The notes below the pieces were generated by a model. That model was not told the origin of the DNA and ran no database searches. It worked only from the letters and a program-made list of their open reading frames with translations. From Maribellus sp. YY47 (lineage in GTDB: Bacteria > Bacteroidota > Bacteroidia > Bacteroidales > Prolixibacteraceae): a DNA stretch of 64,000 nt. Shown one piece after another: positions 41,438 through 50,446 of the stretch (positions are counted from its first letter, which is position 1; every line of letters begins with the position of its first letter). The stretch spans positions 91,293 to 155,292 of the forward strand of contig NZ_JALGYW010000015.1 in the NCBI RefSeq assembly GCF_023111095.1. The letters are read 5' to 3'. A program made the position numbers and the translations under genes.

Positions 41438-42091
41438 TTATACGTCAAGATCTTTTTTTGCCAGGTAGAAATCCACCATTTCGTAGTCGCTTTTTTCACG
41501 TTCTTCCATATCAGGTACTGTTTTTGGCGGAGGAACGATTACTTTTTGTCCCGGTGTCCAGTTTAGCGGAAGGGCCACACTGTATTTATCGGAAACCTGC
41601 AATGCTTTCAGTACTCTAAGGATTTCATCCATGTTGCGCCCCACATTTAGCGGGTAATACATTATTAATCTAATTTTTCCTTTCGGATCGATAAAGAACA
41701 CAGCACGTACGGCGGCTGTTTCGCTTTCGTTAGGTTGAAGCATCCCGTAGAGTTGCGACACTTTCATGTCGATATCAGCAATGATGGGGAAGTCGAAAAG
41801 AACGCCGGTGTTCTTTTTAACATTGTTAACCCACGCCACATGTGCATGAATGCTGTCGATACTTAATCCGATAAGTTTGCAGTTCAATGCCCTGAATTCA
41901 TCGCCTCGAACCGCAAAACCGCTCATTTCGGTGGTGCACACCGGAGTAAAATCGGCAGGATGTGAGAAAAGAATAGTCCAGCTGTCTTTGATGTATTCTG
42001 AAAATTGGATGGGACCATAGGTGGTATTGGCTCTAAAGTCGGGAGCCATGTCGCCGATTCTTGGCATTGAGCTTACATTTTGTTCTTCCAT
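41438..42091 (-). CDS. Peroxiredoxin, Prx6/1-Cys type
   Basis: This 217-aa cytosolic peroxidase reduces H2O2 and organic or peroxynitrite peroxides. Peroxidatic Cys52 is in HPADFTPVCTTE, with the family Thr and later Arg (ETAAVRAVFFIDPKGKIR). The long C-terminal domain (PLNWTPGQKVIVPPP) defines the Prx6 type. The only other Cys is Cys71 (LNCKLIG), not in a typical resolving position, so a 1-Cys mechanism is likely. The ATG at 42091 is favoured by the nearby promoter element; an internal Met9 is possible. Confidence 0.93.
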   Translation of the reverse strand: MEEQNVSSMPRIGDMAPDFRANTTYGPIQFSEYIKDSWTILFSHPADFTPVCTTEMSGFAVRGDEFRALNCKLIGLSIDSIHAHVAWVNNVKKNTGVLFDFPIIADIDMKVSQLYGMLQPNESETAAVRAVFFIDPKGKIRLIMYYPLNVGRNMDEILRVLKALQVSDKYSVALPLNWTPGQKVIVPPPKTVPDMEEREKSDYEMVDFYLAKKDLDV

Positions 42092-42122
42092 GATTTGTTT
42101 ATTTTTATTTAAGTGTTTCCAA

Positions 42123-42130
42123 CAAATTTA
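42123..42130 (-). promoter_or_regulatory. Candidate -7 element of the peroxiredoxin gene
   Basis: The minus-strand TAAATTTG matches TAnnTTTG. RNA would start near 42116, 25 nt before the ATG. No matching TTTG at -33 was found. Confidence 0.4.
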
Positions 42131-42473
42131 CTATTTAAAAAGAACATTCGCTTAATAAATATTAGTTCTATTTCATTGTATTTCTTGATGTTTGTTTGGT
42201 AAAATCTATTGTTATTGGAAGAATTGAGCAAAAGGTAGTACTGCTGAATTTATAATATTCATAATTTATTTGCAGGGTGGTATTGGTAAAATCATTAATT
42301 TCAACCTTTGTTGCCGGAAGAATCAATTGTAGTTATGATCTTTGGTTGGTAACGATTGTTGAAAAACACGGTTTTTGTTTGATTTTCATCCCGAAATTTC
42401 AATTTGATCCTGATTTGACGGGTAATAATCAACATTTTTTTGTTAATTGTTTTTGTAAAATTTGGTGTAACTA

Positions 42474-42505
42474 TTTGATTGTTTTCGAAAAAAGTATTTT
42501 CTTTG
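42474..42505 (+). promoter_or_regulatory. Candidate promoter of rpmB-rpmG
   Basis: TTTG at 42474-42477 lies about 21 bp upstream of TTTTCTTTG (42497-42505), one base off TAnnTTTG. RNA would start near 42512, 45 nt before rpmB. The rest of the 465-bp gap from 42092 shows no other element apart from the peroxiredoxin promoter. Confidence 0.35.
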
Positions 42506-42556
42506 CACTCCGTTTTGAGTAACGTGTTAGTTTGAACATCAAGAAATTATAATAAA

Positions 42557-42799
42557 ATGTCACGAGTTTGTCAAATAACAGGGAAGAAAGCAATGGTGGG
42601 AAACAATGTTTCGCACTCTAAAAGAAGAACAAAAAGACGCTTCGACGTTAACCTGTTCAAAAAGAAGTATTATTTGCCTGACGAAGATCGTTGGGTACAA
42701 CTTACTGTTTCTGCATCCGGCATGCGTACCATTAATAAGAAAGGTTTGAAAACAGCCTTGGCCGAGGCGCAGGAAAAAGGTTTTATCGATAACATTTAA
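42557..42799 (+). CDS. rpmB: 50S ribosomal protein L28
   Basis: This 80-aa protein has the L28 signature [20 protein letters not shown] at the N-terminus and the conserved basic core [19 protein letters not shown]. It is a small structural protein of the large ribosomal subunit. It is followed by rpmG after 11 bp and a DUF4295-type gene, an order characteristic of Bacteroidota. Confidence 0.97.
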   Translation: MSRVCQITGKKAMVGNNVSHSKRRTKRRFDVNLFKKKYYLPDEDRWVQLTVSASGMRTINKKGLKTALAEAQEKGFIDNI

Positions 42800-42810
42800 A
42801 GATCTGAGCG

Positions 42811-42999
42811 ATGGCAAAAAAAGGTAAAGGCAACAGAATCCAGGTAATCCTGGAGTGTACAGAGCACAAAGAAAGTGGTATGCCGGGAACTTCTCGGTAC
42901 ATTACTACCAAAAACAGGAAGAATACTCCGGATCGTATGGAGCAGAAGAAGTACAACCCGATTCTGAAGAAAGTAACGGTTCACAAAGAAATTAAATAA
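42811..42999 (+). CDS. rpmG: 50S ribosomal protein L33
   Basis: This 62-aa protein starts [20 protein letters not shown], the standard L33 N-terminus. The [20 protein letters not shown] core and [16 protein letters not shown] tail follow. The four zinc-ribbon cysteines of the C+ form are absent (one Cys only), so it is the zinc-independent form. It is 11 bp behind rpmB and 8 bp ahead of the DUF4295-type gene. Confidence 0.97.
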   Translation: MAKKGKGNRIQVILECTEHKESGMPGTSRYITTKNRKNTPDRMEQKKYNPILKKVTVHKEIK

Positions 43000-43007
43000 G
43001 CTGAAAC

Positions 43008-43160
43008 ATGGCAAAGAAAGCAGTAGCAACATTACAGAAAGGTGCCGGTAAAGGCTATTCAAAAGTGGTAAAAATGGTAAAATCGGAAAAAACCGGTGCC
43101 TACACTTTTAAGGAAGAAATTATTCCGAACGATGACGTTAAAACTTATTTCAAGAAATAA
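43008..43160 (+). CDS. DUF4295-type 50-aa basic protein
   Basis: The short gene starts ATG at 43008 and ends TAA at 43160; its protein begins MAKKAVATLQKGAGKGYSKV and ends DVKTYFKK. It is strongly basic. A protein of this kind follows rpmB-rpmG throughout Bacteroidota, and its composition and operon suggest a ribosome-associated role. It is 8 bp behind rpmG and followed by a terminator 22 bp later. Confidence 0.92.
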   Translation: MAKKAVATLQKGAGKGYSKVVKMVKSEKTGAYTFKEEIIPNDDVKTYFKK

Positions 43161-43182
43161 GAAAATATACAGTATAACAGGG

Positions 43183-43212
43183 AAAGCTTTCATGCACATG
43201 AAAGCTTTTTTT
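43183..43212 (+). terminator. Terminator of the rpmB operon
   Basis: AAAGCTTTCATG (43183-43194) pairs with CATGAAAGCTTT (43197-43208), with T residues continuing to 43212. Confidence 0.85.
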
Positions 43213-43350
43213 GTGCTTTGTTTATACCTGAAAAGGAAATGTTTTACCAGGCTTCAGGTCCGGGCTGTTAAGAATTTGGGCTGGCCTTTTGCAGAACCGG
43301 TAACATTCAAAATAATTGTATTATTTTAGCCTGCAAATCAAATTACAACA

Positions 43351-44301
43351 ATGGGCTTATTTGGCATTTTTAGTAAAGAGAAAAAGGAAAGTCTGGATGA
43401 AGGACTTGCGAAAACCAAAGAAAGCGTATTCAAAAAACTGAGTCGTGCTGTAGTCGGGAAATCGAAAGTTGACGACGAGGTACTCGATAACCTGGAGGAA
43501 GTGCTCATTACTTCTGACGTGGGAGTGGATACAACGCTGAAAATTATTGCACGTATTGAAGCACGGGTGTCGCAAGACAAATACATGGGAATCGGCGAGC
43601 TGAATGGTATTCTGAAAGAAGAAATTGCAGCGCTGCTCGAAGAGAACAACTCGGACGATGTTTCTGATTTTGATTTGCCCAAGAAGGATTCGCCTTATGT
43701 TATTATGGTGGTTGGGGTTAATGGTGTTGGAAAAACCACGACCATTGGGAAACTGGCTTATAACTTTAAAAAAGCCGGAAAATCGGTAGTGTTGGGAGCT
43801 GCTGATACCTTTAGGGCCGCAGCTATCGACCAGCTCGAAATTTGGGCGCAGCGCGTGGATGTTCCGATCATTAAACAAAAAATGGGAGCTGATCCTGCCT
43901 CGGTGGCTTACGATACGCTTTCGTCTGCTGTATCAACAAATGCCGATGTTGTAATTATAGATACTGCCGGCCGTTTACATAACAAAATTGGTCTGATGAA
44001 CGAATTGTCGAAGATCAAGAAAGTGATGCAGAAAGTAGTGCCCGATGCGCCGCATGAAGTACTGTTGGTTCTTGATGGTTCAACGGGACAAAATGCGTTT
44101 GAACAGGCCAAACAGTTTACTAAAGCAACCGAAGTAACTGCTTTGGCGCTCACCAAACTTGACGGAACCGCCAAAGGGGGAGTGGTTATCGGTATTTCCG
44201 ATCAGTTTAAGATTCCGGTGAAATACATTGGTATTGGTGAAAAACTCGAACACCTCCAGATCTTCCGTCGTCGGGAATTTGTGGACTCACTTTTTTCGTA
44301 A
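43351..44301 (+). CDS. ftsY: Signal recognition particle receptor FtsY
   Basis: This 316-aa SRP GTPase docks ribosome-SRP complexes at the Sec translocon. Residues 1-40 give a short amphipathic start (MGLFGIFSKEKKES) with no long acidic A domain, as usual outside enterobacteria. The NG domain has the P-loop GVNGVGKTTTIGKLA near 126-140, then GAADTFRAAAIDQLE, IDTAGRLHNKIGLMNEL, TKLDGTAKGG and the C-terminal IGIGEKLEHLQIF. It stands 190 bp behind the rpmB operon, whose terminator separates them, and converges with the sensor kinase gene. Confidence 0.97.
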   Translation: MGLFGIFSKEKKESLDEGLAKTKESVFKKLSRAVVGKSKVDDEVLDNLEEVLITSDVGVDTTLKIIARIEARVSQDKYMGIGELNGILKEEIAALLEENNSDDVSDFDLPKKDSPYVIMVVGVNGVGKTTTIGKLAYNFKKAGKSVVLGAADTFRAAAIDQLEIWAQRVDVPIIKQKMGADPASVAYDTLSSAVSTNADVVIIDTAGRLHNKIGLMNELSKIKKVMQKVVPDAPHEVLLVLDGSTGQNAFEQAKQFTKATEVTALALTKLDGTAKGGVVIGISDQFKIPVKYIGIGEKLEHLQIFRRREFVDSLFS

Positions 44302-44326
44302 ATCCTATGCAGTAAGAGCGGCATAT

Positions 44327-46396
44327 TTATGCCAGCTCTTCAACCGGGGCAAGGCAAGCCTTTATGGTTTGAAGAAGTTTGTGGCGGTTGATAGGCTTCT
44401 CAATGCAGGCATTACAGCCCGCTTTTTCTATATCATTCCGATTGCTTTCCAGTAATTCAGCCGTTTGCCCGATAATGCAAACGCTTGTATTGAACCTGCG
44501 AATTTCTTTTGTTGCACTTTCGCCATCCATTTTCGGCATTTTCATGTCCATGAGAATCAGGTCGGTTTCCGGTTCCGCCTTTATCATCCTGATGATTTCT
44601 TCTCCGTTGTGCGCTCTTTTAACACTGATCGCAATGTCTTGCAAAACATGCGTTAGCAAATTGTAGGATATATCATCGTCTTCCGCAATCAATATTTTAA
44701 GGTTGTTTAGCGCTATATTTTTTACTGAAGTTCCGTTTAATAGTAATTTGTTGCACTTTATGGGATCATTTAATCTGGGAAGTATAATTTCGAAAATACT
44801 ACCTTCTCCGGGGCTTGACTGCAAACTGAGCGAACCGTGTAACAGTTGTACGTATCCGTTTGTGATTGAAAGTCCCAGACCTGATCCTTCGAAACCGCTG
44901 GAATGTGAAGAATCGGCCTGAACGAACTGGTCAAAAATAACGGCTTGTTTTTCCTGAGGAATGCCAATTCCCGTGTCTCTGACAGAAAGATAAAGTTCGG
45001 TAGCCCGGAGTTCAAACTCGACCGTTACTTGTCCTTTTTTTGTGAACTTCAGCGCATTTTTTATGAGGTTTGTTCCGATCGAGTTCAGCTTGTGTTCATC
45101 GGAGCAAAAGAAGCCTTTGTTTTTGGGATTCCTGTCATGAACTACCAGTGAAATTCCCTTTTGCCTGGCTTCTATGGTAAAGAATTTTTCCCATTCATCG
45201 ATCATTTTCCGAACATCAATTCGATCGATATTTACCTTTTCAACACCGGCTTCAATTTTCGAAATTTCAATAATGTTGTTGATGGTGGTTAGCATGCGCT
45301 CGCCACTTTGGCGGATAATGTCGATAAACTGGAGCTGCTCTTCGTTGTTTTGGGCATGTTCTTTCAATAGTTCGGCGAAACCCAGAATTCCATTCATCGG
45401 AGTTCTGATTTCATGACTCATATTGGCTAAAAAGGCCGATTTCATTTTTTCGCTTTCAACCGCTTTTTCCTTTTGCTCTTTTAGTTCTGCCACAATGCTT
45501 GAGTTAAGCTCGAGCTGGTGTTGTAAATCCTGAGTTCTTTTTCGTACTCTCACTTTGAGAATACGATTGGTTAGCATGAGCAGAAGAATACTTATTGAGG
45601 CCAGTATACCAACAATAATGATGTATTTTAAATAGCTGGCCCATTCGTCTCCTTCACGGTTGTATGGAGCGATCCATTTCTCGTAAATGCGGTTGTATTC
45701 GCCGTTGGCCATAATTACTTCCAGGCCGTTATCGAGCATCTGGGCCAATTCAGTGGCCGAACGGTCGATCTTAAATCCGATACTTTGTTCGAGCAGAACA
45801 TGAGACGTATTGTAGATGTAATCTTTCCCGAGTTGTTGCGCAAAATACAAACCCCTTGTTCTTTTGGAAATGGCACACACAACATCCGGGCGGTCAAGAC
45901 AGCTAATGAGATCGGTATAGTTATTGACATATAAAAAGCTCGCATTGGGATTCAACGAGAGAATGTAATGGGTCAATACGTCATTTTTATACAGGCAAAT
46001 TAGTGGATTGTGTGCTGTGCGGATATATTCAGGCGTTATCTTTTTTGTATATTTTTTATTGTAAAGAAAGCAATGGGAAGCATTGATTACCGAACGGGTG
46101 TAGAGGTACTCTGCATCAGGGTAGCCGGGATAGTTGGCTCCTCCGATCGCATCAATTTCGTGGTCTTTTAGTTTCTGATTGATTTCATTCCAGGCCCCAA
46201 TCTCTATCTCAATTTCAGAGCCATACAATTTGCCTATCGCTTTTAAAATATCTACATTAAACCCGGTAATCTCGCCCTGAGAATTCCTGAAATTGTAGGG
46301 CGGATAGTTATCACTGATCATTACTTTGTATTGTGAGAATGCATGGAGATTCAAAAAACAAAGCAGTAATATGAGAGTTTTGGTTAAGGTCGGCAT
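44327..46396 (-). CDS. Hybrid sensor histidine kinase with periplasmic solute-binding domain
   Basis: From the ATG at 46396 the protein has 689 residues and starts with a signal peptide (MPTLTKTLILLLCFLNLHAFS). The longer start at 46480 would precede a promoter element at 46418-46425. Then come a SBP_bac_3-type domain (about 22-245, MISDNYPPYNFRNSQGEITG), a membrane span (about 258-280), a coiled coil, and HisKA with the phospho-acceptor in FLANMSHEIRTPMNG. An HATPase with the N, G1 and G2 boxes (GTNLIKNALKFTKKG, VRDTGIGIP, GSGLGLSI) and a receiver domain with phospho-Asp in LILMDMKMPKMDG complete it. It probably senses an amino acid or similar small molecule. No separate regulator gene is adjacent. 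Confidence 0.93.
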   Translation of the reverse strand: MPTLTKTLILLLCFLNLHAFSQYKVMISDNYPPYNFRNSQGEITGFNVDILKAIGKLYGSEIEIEIGAWNEINQKLKDHEIDAIGGANYPGYPDAEYLYTRSVINASHCFLYNKKYTKKITPEYIRTAHNPLICLYKNDVLTHYILSLNPNASFLYVNNYTDLISCLDRPDVVCAISKRTRGLYFAQQLGKDYIYNTSHVLLEQSIGFKIDRSATELAQMLDNGLEVIMANGEYNRIYEKWIAPYNREGDEWASYLKYIIIVGILASISILLLMLTNRILKVRVRKRTQDLQHQLELNSSIVAELKEQKEKAVESEKMKSAFLANMSHEIRTPMNGILGFAELLKEHAQNNEEQLQFIDIIRQSGERMLTTINNIIEISKIEAGVEKVNIDRIDVRKMIDEWEKFFTIEARQKGISLVVHDRNPKNKGFFCSDEHKLNSIGTNLIKNALKFTKKGQVTVEFELRATELYLSVRDTGIGIPQEKQAVIFDQFVQADSSHSSGFEGSGLGLSITNGYVQLLHGSLSLQSSPGEGSIFEIILPRLNDPIKCNKLLLNGTSVKNIALNNLKILIAEDDDISYNLLTHVLQDIAISVKRAHNGEEIIRMIKAEPETDLILMDMKMPKMDGESATKEIRRFNTSVCIIGQTAELLESNRNDIEKAGCNACIEKPINRHKLLQTIKACLAPVEELA

Positions 46397-46417
46397 CTTT
46401 TTGAAAGCTTGTGCTAA

Positions 46418-46425
46418 CAAATCTA
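46418..46425 (-). promoter_or_regulatory. Candidate -7 element of the sensor kinase gene
   Basis: The minus-strand TAGATTTG matches TAnnTTTG. RNA would start near 46411, 15 nt upstream of the ATG at 46396 and inside the longer open frame. This supports the shorter start with its signal peptide. Confidence 0.45.
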
Positions 46426-46548
46426 TAAAAAAGATTTTGTTATTTGAACAATTTGTCAAATGAATCGGTGGTTTAATCATGGAAATTATTGCGTTTGGAT
46501 GACTAAATTCTATTCTTACAAAATAATAGTTTAAGGAAATAAAAGATT

Positions 46549-47439
46549 TTGTTAATGATAAAAACTGTTTTGGCCGAAGTTGAACAGACGATCTCCAAAA
46601 AATTCAATAAAAAAGTACGCATTCTGAACACAAAGGGGATAGGTGGTGGCTGTATAAGCGATGCATCAAAGTTGGACACAAACATCGGGGCGTTTTTTTT
46701 GAAGTGGAACGCACATTGTGCCACCGATATGTTTGAACGGGAGGCCGAGGGATTGCAGCACCTGGCCAAAGCGACAGACGATCATCTTCAGATTCCTGAA
46801 GTAATTGGGTGCAAGGAGGTAAATGAAACACCGGGGTTCCTTGTATTGGATTATCTCACTCCGGGTAATTCCGAAAAGAATACTGAAGAAATGCTGGGGC
46901 GTGGTTTGGCTCAGATTCACCGGAACACCACTTCTCAGTTTGGTTTTTACCATGACAATTACTGCGGAGCCACGCCTCAATCCAATGCCTGGAATTCGGA
47001 ATGGATTACTTTCTTTAGCGAGCAAAGGCTGGGATTTTTACTTCAACTCATCGACAAAAAATACGGCTTGTCGTTGGCAGAGAAATCAACCTATGAGAAG
47101 CTCAGGGTGCGATTACCAAAGCTTTTGCCGGAAGAAAGTCAACCGGCATTGATTCATGGCGATTTGTGGTCAGGTAATTTTATGTCTACCGAAAACGGAC
47201 CGGCGCTTATTGATCCGGCTGTTTATTATGCCGACAGAGAAATGGAGTTTGCCATTATAACGCTGTTTGGAGGTTTTTCCTATCGTTTTTTTGAGGCCTA
47301 TAACGAAGTTTACCCGCTTGCAAACGACTGGCGTGACAGAAACAGCCTGTACCAGTTGTACCACATTCTGAATCACTATTATTTATTTGGCGGAGGCTAT
47401 GGACCGCAGGCTTTTGCGGTGGCTAAAAGCTATTTGTAG
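46549..47439 (+). CDS. Fructosamine/ketosamine-3-kinase family protein
   Basis: This 296-aa cytosolic kinase has the aminoglycoside-phosphotransferase fold. The catalytic loop is ALIHGDLWSGNFM (about 202-214), followed by the metal-binding LIDPAVYYADREMEFAI. The N-terminal IGGGCISDASKLD and FFLKWN match ketosamine-3-kinases, which phosphorylate sugar adducts on amines and cause their release. The next gene (79 bp on) encodes a SIS-domain protein; such isomerase folds include fructosamine-6-phosphate deglycases, so a sugar-amine repair or salvage pair is possible. Confidence 0.9.
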   Translation: MLMIKTVLAEVEQTISKKFNKKVRILNTKGIGGGCISDASKLDTNIGAFFLKWNAHCATDMFEREAEGLQHLAKATDDHLQIPEVIGCKEVNETPGFLVLDYLTPGNSEKNTEEMLGRGLAQIHRNTTSQFGFYHDNYCGATPQSNAWNSEWITFFSEQRLGFLLQLIDKKYGLSLAEKSTYEKLRVRLPKLLPEESQPALIHGDLWSGNFMSTENGPALIDPAVYYADREMEFAIITLFGGFSYRFFEAYNEVYPLANDWRDRNSLYQLYHILNHYYLFGGGYGPQAFAVAKSYL

Positions 47440-47517
47440 TCTGTTAAAATCGGGGAAATGATATTGGATTCAGGCTCTTTTTTGTATATTGAAGTTCAAC
47501 AATGTACAGAAAACGAT

Positions 47518-48456
47518 ATGGTGGTAAATGAATTATATGAGATCCCTTACCGTGCAGAACTGTGTTATCAGAAAAATAAAGGAATAATTCTTCCTGAAGG
47601 GGTTCCTTACATTGGAATGGGAGCTTCGTATATCGCACCAAAAACGTTCCGTTACCTTGGAATTGACTTGTTTCCTGAAAAAGCTTCCGATTATTTTAAT
47701 TACCTGGTGCGAAACCGGATGCTGTCTAAAGGAGTTTTGATCTCTCAGTCGGGGGAAAGTTCCGAGACACTTTGGTGTGCCGATTATTTTTCATCGTTTA
47801 CAGCCTTGGTAAATGAAGATGAAAGTAAACTATCGAAACACCCCAATTGTAATAAGCAGGTTCTTTTGTTTTCGGGAGATGAAAACAGAATAGCCTCGAA
47901 AACCTACCTAAATACGCTTCTTGTATTATATATGGGATTTGGATTTGACCCGCGAGACGTAATCCAGGTCTATTCCAAACAACTTTCTTATTTCGAAAAA
48001 ACCGGTATTGAACTTGGTGAATTAATTCGCCGTCGCATGAAAGGATGGCGCAAAAAAAGTATCTATATCCTGGGAAACGGACCAAACATTGCCACTGCCG
48101 ATCTGGCTGCTCTTATTTTGAGCGAGGTATTGAAAAAACCGGTGCAATCGATGTCTGCCTCGTATTACGATCATGGCTACAAAGAAACTTCTAAAAACAC
48201 CCTGGTTGTTGCGATTAATCACGAAGGACCGGAACTGAAACGTACCCGGCAGCTGCTGAAAACGATCGAAAAAGCAGGTGGAGAGGTATTTGAAATAAAC
48301 GATGCCAAGGTTGATCCGGTATATAGTCCGCTCACTTTTCCACTTATTTTCTTTTTTGCAGCTGAATATCTGCTCGACAAGCTAAAAATCAAGTCGATTT
48401 TTGAAGTCGGAAAGAAAGTAACTGTCGTGGCTCCGCCTCCAAAAGATGAGCAATAA
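47518..48456 (+). CDS. SIS-domain sugar-phosphate isomerase/deglycase-like protein
   Basis: From the ATG at 47518 (MVVNELYEIPYRAELCYQKN) the protein has 312 residues; an in-frame ATG at 47458 would add 20 residues unlike the family. Two SIS-like halves are present. The first has PYIGMGASYIAPKTFRYLG and VLISQSGESSETLW, with the Ser-rich phosphate-binding loop. The second has SIYILGNGPNIATADLAALI and LVVAINHEGPELKRT. The plan is that of the isomerase part of glucosamine-6-phosphate synthase and of FrlB/AgaS-type enzymes. Substrate is unknown. The neighbour upstream is a ketosamine-kinase-like gene and the one downstream an aminotransferase. Confidence 0.8.
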   Translation: MVVNELYEIPYRAELCYQKNKGIILPEGVPYIGMGASYIAPKTFRYLGIDLFPEKASDYFNYLVRNRMLSKGVLISQSGESSETLWCADYFSSFTALVNEDESKLSKHPNCNKQVLLFSGDENRIASKTYLNTLLVLYMGFGFDPRDVIQVYSKQLSYFEKTGIELGELIRRRMKGWRKKSIYILGNGPNIATADLAALILSEVLKKPVQSMSASYYDHGYKETSKNTLVVAINHEGPELKRTRQLLKTIEKAGGEVFEINDAKVDPVYSPLTFPLIFFFAAEYLLDKLKIKSIFEVGKKVTVVAPPPKDEQ

Positions 48457-48514
48457 CATAGCTTTCAAACGAGTGTTTTGATTACTTTTAGCGTGAAAAC
48501 CAAAAATCATTCAG

Positions 48515-49657
48515 ATGATTGCGCAAAAAGCCGGAGAGATTACCCCGTTTATTGTTATGGAAGTGCTCGAAAAAGCTGCTTCGATGGAACAAAAAGGCAT
48601 TCATGTCATTCATATGGAAGTGGGTGAGCCCGATTTTGCTGTCCCTTCTTGTGTTTCAAAAGCCATTCAGCAAGCATATGCCGAAGGACGCACGCATTAT
48701 ACTCATAGTTTGGGCGATCCTGAACTGAGGTCGGAAATCGCAATGAAGCACAAACGGGAATATGGTGTGGAAGTATCTCCCGAGCAAATTTTAGTGACTT
48801 CCGGATCGTCACCTGCCATTTTGCTGGCGTTGGGTGTTTTATGCAATTCAGGCGACGAGGTAATTATTTCAGATCCCGGTTATTCGTGTTACATTAACTT
48901 TATTCGTTTTATCGATGCAAAACCGGTTGTTGTCCCGGTTTTTGAAGAAGATGGCTTTCAGTATCGGCCCGAAGAAATTGCCAAAAGAATTACAGATAAA
49001 ACCAAAGCGATCATTATTAACAGCCCGATGAATCCCACCGGCAATCTATTGTCTGCGGAAGTCATGCAGGAAATAGCAGCTTTTAACATCCCCATTTTAT
49101 CGGATGAGATTTACCATGGGTTGGTGTATAACGACAAAGCTCATTCTATCCTGGAGTTCACAAAAAATGCTTTTGTGTTGAGTGGATTTTCAAAACGATA
49201 TGCGATGACCGGCCTTCGGCTAGGGTATGTAATTGCTCCGCCCGACTATGTAAGGTGTATGCAGAAACTGCAGCAGAACCTTTTTATTTGTGCAGGATCT
49301 ACGGTTCAGCGGGCGGGAATTGAAGCCTTGCGTTCAGCCGGAGAAGACATTGAACAAATGAGGCTTACTTACAACAAACGCCGCCTGTACCTGATTGAGC
49401 GGCTGACAGAAATGGGATTTTCGATTAAAGTAGAACCCACCGGAGCATTTTACGTGTTTGTAAATGTAAAGCATCTTTCCAACGACAGTTACAAACTGGC
49501 TTTTGATATACTGGAAAAAGCACATGTGGGCGTTACTCCCGGGATTGATTTCGGGGCAAACGGTGAGGGTTTTATTCGTTTTTCTTATGCCAATTCGATC
49601 GAAAACATAGCGGAAGGTATGAACCGCCTGGAAAAATATCTAAAGGAAAATTTCTAA
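48515..49657 (+). CDS. PLP-dependent aminotransferase, class I
   Basis: This 380-aa fold-type I aminotransferase is of the AspC/AlaT-like kind. PLP Lys lies in VLSGFSKRYAMTGLRLGYV (about residues 228-246). The blocks VIHMEVGEPDFAVP, LVTSSSP-like ILVTSGSSPAILLAL, NSPMNPTGN and SDEIYHGLVY hold the usual cofactor contacts. RFSYANSIENIAEGMNRL near the end contains the substrate-carboxylate Arg. The amino acid substrate cannot be told from sequence alone. It follows the SIS gene by 58 bp and converges with the nitroreductase, the stop codons overlapping by 4 bp. Confidence 0.92.
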   Translation: MIAQKAGEITPFIVMEVLEKAASMEQKGIHVIHMEVGEPDFAVPSCVSKAIQQAYAEGRTHYTHSLGDPELRSEIAMKHKREYGVEVSPEQILVTSGSSPAILLALGVLCNSGDEVIISDPGYSCYINFIRFIDAKPVVVPVFEEDGFQYRPEEIAKRITDKTKAIIINSPMNPTGNLLSAEVMQEIAAFNIPILSDEIYHGLVYNDKAHSILEFTKNAFVLSGFSKRYAMTGLRLGYVIAPPDYVRCMQKLQQNLFICAGSTVQRAGIEALRSAGEDIEQMRLTYNKRRLYLIERLTEMGFSIKVEPTGAFYVFVNVKHLSNDSYKLAFDILEKAHVGVTPGIDFGANGEGFIRFSYANSIENIAEGMNRLEKYLKENF

Positions 49658-50178
49658 GCTAATTTTTGTCCGAAATACTGGTAGTGAACGATTTCTTCCA
49701 AGCTTTTTCTTTGTTTTTCCGGAGCTTCGGTATCCGGATATCCGACAGGAAGAAGGGCGACCGGCTCGACATTTCCGGGAAGTTTTAATAGTTCGGAGCA
49801 GCGATTTACATTGAAATTACAGATCCAGCAGGTACCCAATCCCAGCGAGGTGGCCATTAAGGTCATATGGTCGATCGCAATAGCTGCATCAATATCTGCA
49901 GAGTCTTTACCGTCAGATCCGCGTTTCCACGACTGCGAATGAACAGAACAAACCACAATAACCAACGGAGCCTGCTGAAGCCATTTGGCCGGGTATACGC
50001 TGTATAGTTTCACCAATACTTCTTTTTCGACGACAATAAAATGCCACGGCTGAAAATTTACTGCAGACGGAGCAAGACGACCTGCATCAAGAATTTGCAG
50101 CAACTTTTGCTGTTCAACAGCTTGCGACTTAAATTTTCGTACCGAAAAACGTTGTTGGATGACATCTGATAACTCCAT
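49654..50178 (-). CDS. Nitroreductase-family FMN oxidoreductase
   Basis: From the ATG at 50178 the protein has 174 residues and starts MELSDVIQQRFSVRKF, the usual N-terminus with the FMN-binding Arg-x-Ser-x-Arg pattern. A longer frame to 50241 adds a non-family extension. LAPSAVNFQPWHFIVVE and LGLGTCWICNFN followed by LLPVGYPD are the other FMN-contact blocks. It reduces nitro compounds, quinones or related acceptors with NAD(P)H; the true substrate is unknown. Confidence 0.92.
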   Translation of the reverse strand: MELSDVIQQRFSVRKFKSQAVEQQKLLQILDAGRLAPSAVNFQPWHFIVVEKEVLVKLYSVYPAKWLQQAPLVIVVCSVHSQSWKRGSDGKDSADIDAAIAIDHMTLMATSLGLGTCWICNFNVNRCSELLKLPGNVEPVALLPVGYPDTEAPEKQRKSLEEIVHYQYFGQKLA

Positions 50179-50446
50179 CGTAAAAATTTTTATGTTTTCT
50201 ATTTTTCTGAAACTGTAAGTAAAAAAAACGATTTGTTTCAAATTATTATCAAAAAATCAAACTTTTCTGACAATTGTAATCCGGTTTCCGATTACTGAAA
50301 TAAGTTTCTAATTATTTGATTATGTGCGAAGAACAGAACATGTTATATAGCAGAAGTTAATCTTGTAACGATGCTGAAATTTCTACGTCATTTGCATACA
50401 AATTAAACGAAAACAGAAACAATTATTCAACTTAAATTTTTTAGTC

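Noticed and set aside
44314..44340. Terminator between ftsY and the sensor kinase gene
   Set aside because: AAGAGCGGCATA/TATGCCAGCTCTT folds with a bulge but has no T run on either strand and overlaps the kinase stop codon.
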